Assembly (NCBI GenBank): GCA_051748565.1
Contig: JBNJHN010000063.1
Location: 1 to 11,709 of the forward strand
DNA from: SKPH01 sp051748565
Lineage (GTDB): Bacteria > Bacillota > Dethiobacteria > DTU022
Direction: 5' to 3'
DNA length: 11,709 nt
The notes beneath the pieces are model-generated. The model was not told the DNA's origin. It did not search any database and worked only from the letters and a program-made list of their open reading frames with translations. This document shows positions 6,409-11,709 of this stretch, one piece after another. The stretch's first letter is position 1. Every line of letters starts with the position of its first letter. The position numbers were made by a program, and so were the translations under genes.

Positions 6409-8718
6409 TTATTTGATTATAAACTGCTGCTGTTGGAAGAGGCCCTGGTGGGCTACCAGGTGGACCCTCTGCAGGGCGATCAGCATGGCGGCAACCGATT
6501 CTCCGCCCTTGTTCTGGTTGATACCGCCCGGCTGAAGGCCGTCGTAGCAGCCGCCGCTGTAAAAATTGTAGAGCGGCTGGCGGACGTCATTGCTGCCGAA
6601 AAACCAGTTAAAGGCCCATTCCATCTTACGCAGCCAGGTGTCGTTGCCGCTCAGAACAAAGGCCTGGTAGCAGGCGTCGACCATGGCTGCAGCGTCGATC
6701 GGCTGCTGGTCATAGCGGGCTTTTTCCCCGCCGCGCTTGTACCAGCCATCATTACCGACCAGTGAAAGGTGCCCCCCGTCAGGGTTGGTCTGGATATCTA
6801 TCAGCCAATCAAGGCTTTTTAAGCCGTAATTGAAGAGAGTGTCGTTTTCAAGGTAGTTGCCGGCGACGATCAAAGCCTGGGGCAGGCGGGCATTATCGTA
6901 AGTGACGATATCCTCGCACCAGAACCAGTCGTCGTCTGCATTTTGCTCGAAAAGATAGAGGATTTTGTCGACCAAATCGGACATGATCTGGCGAACCTTG
7001 GTATCGCCGCCGAAGCGGCGCAGGTAGTAGTTGGCACCGATAATGGAAAATGCCCAGGCCCGCGGGGATGTAAATTTAAGCGTAGTATTGATTATCTCTT
7101 TAAAGAGGCGATTGGCCAGGCCCAACAGGGCATCGCTGGGCGGGTGGGCGATGGTATAACCGATCGCCCAGAGGACACGGCCGTGGCTGTCTTCGGAGCC
7201 CACCTCTTCCAGCCAGCTGCGGTTGTAACCCATAAAGTTACGCATCCGGGCCCGCTTTTCATTAAACGCGTGGTAGAGAAAACTGATATAGGTTTTCAGT
7301 AAAGGGTTGATCGATTCGTCTTTGAAGAGACGCCAGTTCATCACCGCGACGATCAGACCGCGGGCATTGTCGTCGACGCAGTAACCGTGATTGCGGTCGG
7401 GAAATGCGTAAACAGCATGCTGCAGGAGGCCGGTGTCATCGGTCAGCGCCTGCAGGTGCTTTAAATTGACATCGGGCAGGATGGCCCGCTCGGTAACGTC
7501 GGCACTCTGCACGGTCTGGGAAAACGTTTCACTGTACTTGAAACGAGCCTGTTCAAAGGCCGCGGCGTAGCTGCGGGCCACTTCTTTCCAGATCATCTCG
7601 CGGCCGTACTGGTAAGATTTCTTGCGCATCCGGTTGCGTAAGCCTTCGTCGCCCAATAGTTTGATCATTTTCTCGGCCATGGCTTCGCCGTCGCGGAAAG
7701 GCACCAGGGAACCGCGGCCGTCGGCAAGCAGCTCTTCGGCATAAATATAGGGTGTGGATACGATCGCTTTACCGCAGGCAAGGGCATAGGCCAGGGTGCC
7801 CGATGTAATCTGGTCGCGGCTGAGGTAGGGTGTAATGTAAACGTCTGTAGCCACCAGGAACTGGACCAGACGTTCAAGCGAGACATACTGGTTGTAGAAG
7901 GTGACATTGTTCTCCAGGTCCTTGTCGCGGACCATTTTCTCCAGGGAATAGCGGTACTCTTCCCCGTAGCGGCGCTTTACATCGGGATGGGTGGCCCCGA
8001 GAATAATATAGAGGGCCTCCGGGTGAACTTCGACCACTTTTTCCATCGCCTCGATGGCAAATTCAAGCCCCTTGCTCGGGCTGAGCAGACCGAAGGTTAA
8101 GAGCACTTTACGCCCCTCGGCCTGGAACTGGTCCTTGTAATAGGAGGAGTCGAGGAAAGGCACATCAGGGGCGCCGTGAGGGATGAGCAGGATTTTCTCT
8201 TTGGGAATCCGGTAGACCCGGGTCAGGATGTCAACAGCAGCCTGGGCCATAACCACTACCGACACCGATTGTTCACAGATGCGCATCAGGGTCTGGCGCT
8301 GGCCGGGGCTCGGCTTCTCGAGCACGGTGTGCAGGGTAGTGATGGCCGGCTTTTTCAGGCCCGAGAGCAGGGTATTGATATAGTTGCCGTCTTCACCGCC
8401 GTAGATGCCGTATTCGTGCTGGACTGATATGGCGTCAACCGGAGAATGGTTGATAAAATCGGCCGCACGCTGGTAATCCTTGCGGTGCTGATCGCGAATC
8501 TGAAAAGTTACCTCGCTCCCATAATCGTAACTTTCATTGGCATCGTTGAGAGCGACCACCTCCAGGTTGCTCTGCTCACCTCCGGATTCAACGTTGGGAT
8601 AGAGATGTTTCAGGCTGTTCAGTAAATCTGAGCTAAAGGTGGCGATCCCACACTTGCGGGGCAGGTAGGATGAAATAAATGACACCTTTACCGGGTGTAA
8701 AATTTTGCCGGCGTACAT
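6409..8718 (-). CDS. GT4-like glycosyltransferase fused to an alpha/alpha-toroid (six-hairpin glycosidase-like) domain
   Basis: This encodes 769 residues. Positions about 10-390 form a GT-B fold of GT4 type, with the N-terminal glycine-containing stretch LPRKCGIATFSSDLL, a VQHEYGIYGG block, the domain-2 opening LLTFGLLSPSKGLEFAIEA, and the nucleotide-sugar region near 300-335. There the usual EX7E is replaced by Q303 and Y311 (DQITSGTLAYALACG aligned with DEPFGLSVVESMACG of the neighbouring GT4). Positions about 420-756 form a helical, Trp- and Asp-rich domain like (alpha/alpha)6 toroids; acidic candidates lie in YCVDDNARG (446-454), SEDSHGR (508-514), EDIVTYDNARLPQAL (602-616) and QPIDAAAMVDA (672-682). 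ATG at 8718 was chosen because GAGGTG stands 6 nt before it and family homology starts there; a TTG at 8766 is a weaker alternative. No signal peptide or membrane segment. Context suggests GDP-mannose as donor; the acceptor and the toroid's reaction are unknown. Confidence 0.88.
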   Translation of the reverse strand: MYAGKILHPVKVSFISSYLPRKCGIATFSSDLLNSLKHLYPNVESGGEQSNLEVVALNDANESYDYGSEVTFQIRDQHRKDYQRAADFINHSPVDAISVQHEYGIYGGEDGNYINTLLSGLKKPAITTLHTVLEKPSPGQRQTLMRICEQSVSVVVMAQAAVDILTRVYRIPKEKILLIPHGAPDVPFLDSSYYKDQFQAEGRKVLLTFGLLSPSKGLEFAIEAMEKVVEVHPEALYIILGATHPDVKRRYGEEYRYSLEKMVRDKDLENNVTFYNQYVSLERLVQFLVATDVYITPYLSRDQITSGTLAYALACGKAIVSTPYIYAEELLADGRGSLVPFRDGEAMAEKMIKLLGDEGLRNRMRKKSYQYGREMIWKEVARSYAAAFEQARFKYSETFSQTVQSADVTERAILPDVNLKHLQALTDDTGLLQHAVYAFPDRNHGYCVDDNARGLIVAVMNWRLFKDESINPLLKTYISFLYHAFNEKRARMRNFMGYNRSWLEEVGSEDSHGRVLWAIGYTIAHPPSDALLGLANRLFKEIINTTLKFTSPRAWAFSIIGANYYLRRFGGDTKVRQIMSDLVDKILYLFEQNADDDWFWCEDIVTYDNARLPQALIVAGNYLENDTLFNYGLKSLDWLIDIQTNPDGGHLSLVGNDGWYKRGGEKARYDQQPIDAAAMVDACYQAFVLSGNDTWLRKMEWAFNWFFGSNDVRQPLYNFYSGGCYDGLQPGGINQNKGGESVAAMLIALQRVHLVAHQGLFQQQQFIIK

Positions 8719-8724
8719 ATTTGT

Positions 8725-8730
8725 CACCTC
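8725..8730 (-). promoter_or_regulatory. Shine-Dalgarno site that decides the start of the GT4-toroid gene
   Basis: GAGGTG on the minus strand is followed by ACAAAT and ATG at 8718, a 6-nt spacing. It lies inside the longer reading frame that could begin at TTG 8766 and favours the shorter start. The remaining part of the 89-nt gap to the upstream gene shows no convincing promoter or terminator. Confidence 0.7.
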
Positions 8731-8807
8731 GTTTTCAAGAATCAAGCAGCAGGAGATAAGAAGCAAGAAACCCCTTTAATAGCTGTTGTTTATCAAGAGG
8801 CACTTAG

Positions 8808-9818
8808 TTACTTAACTAAAATTTTCTTGTAAACGTCTATATAGCGCCCGACCATCAGGTCGACGGTGAAGTTTTCTTCGACCCGGAGGCGGCACTTCCG
8901 GCGATCGATAGTTTTCAGGTGGGATAAAGCACTGTGAGCCTGGTCGAGGTCTTCGACCAGGAAGCCGGTCTCGCCGTCAGTAATCAGCTCGGGCATGGAG
9001 CCGCGGTTAAAGGCGATAACCGGTGTGCCGCAGGCCATCGATTCGACCACGCTCAACCCGAAAGGCTCATCGAAATTAATCAGGTGCAGCATCGCCAGGG
9101 CGCCGCCCAGGAGGGCTCCCTTGTCTGCCGGTCCGACAGGACCCACGTAGCGGACCTTTTCCTCATCGAGATAGGGGCTCACGTAGAGGTCAAAATAGTT
9201 TTGGTCCTGGATGATCCCGGCGATGACCAGGGGCAGGCCAACCTGCTTGGCCAGGCGGATCGATTCGTAAACGCCCTTGTCGTGGTGGATCCTGCCGAAG
9301 AAAAGCAGGTAGCGATCCGGGCTCTCCCGGTAGGGGTACTGCTCAACCGGAATGCCGTGATGGACGGTGGCGCGGTAATCGAGATCGGGATGGCGGTCAG
9401 ATTCACTGATGGCCACGTAGTGTGTCTTCCGGTTGTATTTTTTGAAAACCGGTATAATTTTCGGCGATGAAAATCCATGGATTGTCGTCAGCAGGGGGGT
9501 TTGGACCAGGCCCGAATAGCTAAGGGGCAGAAAGTCAAAGTTATTATGGATCAGATCGTATTCTGCCGCCTCTTCGAATACGGCAGAAATATGCAGGCAT
9601 TCCCAGACCTTGGGATCTAGTTCGGGATCTTCCGACCAGGGGCGCGGGGCAACCGGACGGAGGCGGGCGCTGGTGATCGAATCGGCGGTGGCATAGAGAG
9701 TGACGTCAATGCCGCGCTTTGTCAGACCCTCCGTAAGCATGCTGACCACCCACTCCCAGGGACCGTAATGGCGGGGTGGTGTGCGCCAGGATATGGGGGC
9801 CAGCATTGCAATTTTCAT
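8808..9818 (-). CDS. GT4 family glycosyltransferase (group 1), retaining type
   Basis: A 336-residue cytoplasmic GT-B enzyme. The N-terminus MKIAMLAPISWRTPP followed by YGPWEWVVSMLTEGLTKRGIDVTL is typical of group 1 transferases. Domain 2 opens with YLLFFGRIHHDKG (about 170-182), and the donor-binding motif is intact: E251 and E259 in EPFGLSVVE, followed by SMACGTPVIAFNRGSMPELI and DGETGFLV. The ATG at 9818 begins one base after the GH130 stop (TGAGATG), so translation is probably coupled; an in-frame upstream extension to 9860 would overlap the GH130 gene and lacks homology. Family knowledge says a nucleotide-activated sugar is transferred with retention of configuration. GDP-mannose is the likely donor from context only. 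The second transferase gene follows 89 nt downstream. The acceptor is unknown. Confidence 0.92.
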   Translation of the reverse strand: MKIAMLAPISWRTPPRHYGPWEWVVSMLTEGLTKRGIDVTLYATADSITSARLRPVAPRPWSEDPELDPKVWECLHISAVFEEAAEYDLIHNNFDFLPLSYSGLVQTPLLTTIHGFSSPKIIPVFKKYNRKTHYVAISESDRHPDLDYRATVHHGIPVEQYPYRESPDRYLLFFGRIHHDKGVYESIRLAKQVGLPLVIAGIIQDQNYFDLYVSPYLDEEKVRYVGPVGPADKGALLGGALAMLHLINFDEPFGLSVVESMACGTPVIAFNRGSMPELITDGETGFLVEDLDQAHSALSHLKTIDRRKCRLRVEENFTVDLMVGRYIDVYKKILVK

Positions 9819-9819
9819 C

Positions 9820-10791
9820 TCAGTAACAGAAACCTTCTTCCTCCGAATCACTGCAGGCAAGCAGGTAATCGACTATATCTTTAAGCTTGGCCGTGGCCAG
9901 GCAGACACTGGTATCGGCGGCACCGTAATACATGATCAGCTCATCGGTTTCCTTGTCGTAGACAGTTCCTGTGGGAAAGGTCACCCCGGGTACATCGCCG
10001 ACCCTCTCGTAGTGCATATGGGGGCCGAACACCCACTGGTCACAGCGCTTGCGTATCTTCCAGGGCTCCTCTAAATCGAGCAGGGCCAGACCGACCCGGT
10101 AAAGGCTGCCGGAAGCGGTGGTCCTAACTCCGTGGTAGATAATCAGCCAGCCTTCAGCGGTTTCAATCGGCGGCGGTCCCAGGCCGACACGGCTGCTGTC
10201 CCACCAGCCCGGCCGGACCGGCAGCAAAATTTTGTGATTGCCCCAGTACTTGAGATCGGGGGAACAGGATATCCAGATATGGGCCTCGCCGCGGATAATG
10301 GGGCGGTGCAGGAGGGTATAGTTGCCGTCGATCAGGCGGGGAAACAGCGAAGCATCCTTATCTTCCGGCGGCAGCATGGCCCCGTGGCGATCGAATTTAT
10401 GCAGGTCCCTGGAAAGGGCCAGCGAGACAACAGGGCCATCCTTGGAGAAAGATACATAGGTGACCGCATAACGTTTAAGATCATCCAGCCAGACAATGCG
10501 GGGGTCCTCTATCCCCCACCGTTCTTCATCGAAATCGGGATCGGGCAGCAGGGTCGGTTCTTCGTCGATCTGCCAGTTGGTTTTACCGTCTTTACTGCGG
10601 GCGAAGGTGAGATGCGAAAAGCCGCGCATATCTTCGACACGAACCAGTAAAAGGGTATCACCGTCGTGTCTGATTACTCCCGGATTAAAAGTGGCATTGG
10701 CCGGGTAGGGCCATCGATCGGGAATCAGAATCGGATTTCCGTTGTAGCGCTCAAAAATTGTCGTCGGCGAGTGGCGATCATAATAAACCAT
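9820..10791 (-). CDS. Glycoside hydrolase family 130 protein, probable beta-mannoside phosphorylase
   Basis: A 323-residue five-bladed beta-propeller enzyme. GH130 hallmarks appear in order: YNGNPIL (16-22), FNPGVI (35-40), RVEDM (51-55), GIEDPRIV with the probable proton-donor aspartate D96 (93-100), KDASLFP (145-151), HRP (162-164), WDSSRVGLGPPPI (197-209), YHGV (219-222), FPTGTV (272-277) and YYGAAD (288-293). Known GH130 enzymes phosphorolyse beta-1,2- or beta-1,4-mannosides to alpha-mannose-1-phosphate, and a minority hydrolyse them; Thermoanaerobacter has characterised beta-1,2-mannoside phosphorylases of this size. There is no signal peptide, so the substrate is cytoplasmic. AAAGGAG lies 8 nt before the ATG. 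It is the first gene of the five-gene run, beside GDP-mannose synthesis, which fits mannose-1-phosphate as product. The family's usual KIG reads RVG here (R201). Linkage and substrate length cannot be read from the sequence. Confidence 0.92.
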   Translation of the reverse strand: MVYYDRHSPTTIFERYNGNPILIPDRWPYPANATFNPGVIRHDGDTLLLVRVEDMRGFSHLTFARSKDGKTNWQIDEEPTLLPDPDFDEERWGIEDPRIVWLDDLKRYAVTYVSFSKDGPVVSLALSRDLHKFDRHGAMLPPEDKDASLFPRLIDGNYTLLHRPIIRGEAHIWISCSPDLKYWGNHKILLPVRPGWWDSSRVGLGPPPIETAEGWLIIYHGVRTTASGSLYRVGLALLDLEEPWKIRKRCDQWVFGPHMHYERVGDVPGVTFPTGTVYDKETDELIMYYGAADTSVCLATAKLKDIVDYLLACSDSEEEGFCY

Positions 10792-10829
10792 GCATTTATC
10801 TCCTTTACTGCACTTTAGTTGTCACTATT

Positions 10830-10835
10830 ATTATA
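10830..10835 (-). promoter_or_regulatory. Candidate -10 box for the GH130-led operon
   Basis: The minus strand reads TATAAT at 10835-10830, 38 nt upstream of the GH130 ATG, in an AT-rich part of the 98-nt gap after the MBL gene. At 16-18 nt spacing I find no good -35 (GAATCG is the 17-nt candidate) and no extended -10. An activator-dependent or weak promoter is possible; otherwise the operon is read through from upstream. Confidence 0.35.
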
Positions 10836-10889
10836 ATTCGCTAAATTAAGAGCGATTCCTTCCTTTTCGCCGGCGCTCTGTCACGGCTT

Positions 10890-11585
10890 TTAGCCGAAAA
10901 AATAGCGTTTAATCTGGTCAAAGTTATGCTTAACCCGGTCCGCTCCCTGGATCATACCCATGTGTCCGGGAAGGAGCAGTTCTACCCCCTCGATCTGAGA
11001 AAGCTTATCCACACTCCGCCCCAGGGTCTCCATGTCGCCACCGGGGAAGTCGGTCCGGCCGATACTGCCTTCGAATACGGTATCGCCGCTGACCAGGGCT
11101 TTATGATCCGGCAGGTAGAAAGTAACACAACCCGGTGAATGGCCGGGGGTGTGCACAACCTCGATCCGATCACCCTGGGCATTTCCGGAACCAAAATCAA
11201 GCTCGCCTTCTTCCAGGTGAATATCGGCCTTTAGCGAGGGTAATTCCTTTCCGGTCTTGGCAGCATAGAGCTGCGGCAGAGCGTTGAGGATAAATTGATC
11301 GCTTTCGTGGATAGCAAAAGGGGCGCTGCTCTGTTCGCGGACTGCGCCGGCCGATTCGACATGGTCGGGATGACCGTGGGTGCAGAGAATGTAGTCAATA
11401 TCGGCCAGGTTGATACCGTCGGCCGCCATCTGGCGGCTGAGCATTTCAAGACAGCTTTCGTTAAGGTCATTGTAAATATGGCCCGGATCAAATATAATGG
11501 TCCGGTTGCCTTTCAGTAGAACACTGTTACAATTATTGGCCCGGCCCCTCCAGGGATACCAGTATAGTTGTTCGTTTAACTGCAT
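10890..11585 (-). CDS. Metallo-beta-lactamase-fold hydrolase, glyoxalase II-like
   Basis: A 231-residue cytoplasmic protein with the full di-metal signature of the MBL superfamily: THGHPDH (H70, H72, D74, H75), H149 in HTPGHSPG, D168 in SGDTVF and H208 in LPGHMGM. The block SGDTVFEGSIGRTDFPGGD is typical of glyoxalase II-like thioester hydrolases and their relatives, so hydrolysis of a small thioester or similar substrate is likely, but the substrate is not known. The ATG at 11585 was chosen because homology starts at MQLNEQLYWYPWRG and AGGAGG (11603-11598) lies 12 nt upstream, which is slightly long. The frame stays open to the window edge upstream, but those 41 residues look non-coding. It ends 98 nt before GH130. 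A small stem CGGCT-AAA-AGCCG spans its stop codon but lacks a T-run. No functional tie to the mannose genes is evident. Confidence 0.92.
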   Translation of the reverse strand: MQLNEQLYWYPWRGRANNCNSVLLKGNRTIIFDPGHIYNDLNESCLEMLSRQMAADGINLADIDYILCTHGHPDHVESAGAVREQSSAPFAIHESDQFILNALPQLYAAKTGKELPSLKADIHLEEGELDFGSGNAQGDRIEVVHTPGHSPGCVTFYLPDHKALVSGDTVFEGSIGRTDFPGGDMETLGRSVDKLSQIEGVELLLPGHMGMIQGADRVKHNFDQIKRYFFG

Positions 11586-11679
11586 AAAAAAGTAATACCT
11601 CCTCGAATATTTTAACTGGCGCCATTTCAATTGGTTTATAAAAAAGTGGCAGCACCTTTTTATGATAACATAAATTAAG

Positions 11680-11696
11680 GTCCTTTTGGAAAGGAC
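11680..11696 (-). terminator. Perfect 7-bp hairpin upstream of the MBL gene, possibly the end of a gene outside the window
   Basis: The minus strand has GTCCTTT, loop CCA, AAAGGAC, followed by CTTAATTTATGTT, which is T-rich but broken. It could be a weak intrinsic terminator for a gene lying to the right of the window. The rest of 11586-11679 is AT-rich; I see no convincing -35/-10 pair there for the MBL gene. Confidence 0.3.
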
Positions 11697-11709
11697 TTGC
11701 CAGGGCACC

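Noticed and set aside
8719..8766. N-terminal extension of the GT4-toroid gene to TTG 8766
   Set aside because: The ATG at 8718 has a strong GAGGTG site at 6-nt spacing and the extension shows no family similarity. An AAAGGGG before the TTG keeps it as a weak alternative.
9819..9860. N-terminal extension of the GT4 gene overlapping the GH130 3' end
   Set aside because: GT4 homology begins exactly at MKIAMLAP (ATG 9818), and the extension is simply the other frame of the GH130 tail.
10882..10900. Stem CGGCT-AAA-AGCCG over the MBL stop codon as an intrinsic terminator
   Set aside because: The stem is only 5 bp and on the minus strand is followed by TGACAGAGC, not a T-run.
11586..11708. N-terminal extension of the MBL-fold hydrolase to the window edge
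   Set aside because: The extra 41 residues are low-complexity, overlap an AGGAGG site and a hairpin, and precede the normal family start.

Overview
All the genes I can support lie on the minus strand, so the window reads from right (11709) to left (1). The sequence suggests an anaerobic, Gram-positive-type bacterium of the Bacillota (Clostridia-like). The signs are strong purine-rich Shine-Dalgarno sites (AAAGGAG, GAGGTG, AGGAGG), a near-consensus housekeeping promoter (TTGACC, 17 nt, TATAAT), a Bacillota-type ABC-F ATPase, and a PgcA-like phosphohexomutase. GC content looks moderately high, about mid-50s percent by eye. I cannot name a genus.

Layout in transcription order. (1) 11585-10890 encodes a stand-alone glyoxalase II-like metallo-beta-lactamase-fold hydrolase. 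(2) 10791-2005 is a compact run of five co-directional genes that looks like a sugar operon: a GH130 beta-mannoside phosphorylase/hydrolase, a GT4 glycosyltransferase whose start codon lies one base past the GH130 stop, a second GT4-like protein fused to a C-terminal alpha/alpha-toroid domain, a 1058-residue fusion of mannose-1-phosphate guanylyltransferase, phosphomannose isomerase and phosphohexomutase, and an FAD oxidoreductase of the L-2-hydroxyglutarate oxidase family. Gaps inside the run are 1, 89, 25 and about 44 nt. (3) 1874 to the left edge encodes an ABC-F ATPase with its own promoter and a hairpin leader; its 3' end is cut off by the window edge.

How the genes may work together (inference): the triple fusion carries the domains needed to convert fructose-6-phosphate to mannose-6-phosphate, mannose-1-phosphate and GDP-mannose on one polypeptide. 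The two glycosyltransferases could spend GDP-mannose. GH130 phosphorylases release mannose-1-phosphate from beta-mannosides, and that product is a substrate of the fusion enzyme in both directions. None of these proteins shows a signal peptide or membrane segment, so the pathway looks cytoplasmic. A mannose-based reserve or compatible-solute cycle is the most interesting reading. One difficulty is that GT4 enzymes normally make alpha linkages, while GH130 acts on beta linkages.

Other notable points: the oxidoreductase has no ATG, GTG or TTG start that would keep its FAD-binding motif, but a good Shine-Dalgarno site sits in front of ATT/ATC codons. The GT4 part of the toroid fusion appears to have lost both glutamates of the usual EX7E motif. 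I saw no tRNA, rRNA, CRISPR array, insertion sequence or attachment site, and no gene-free stretch longer than 300 bases.
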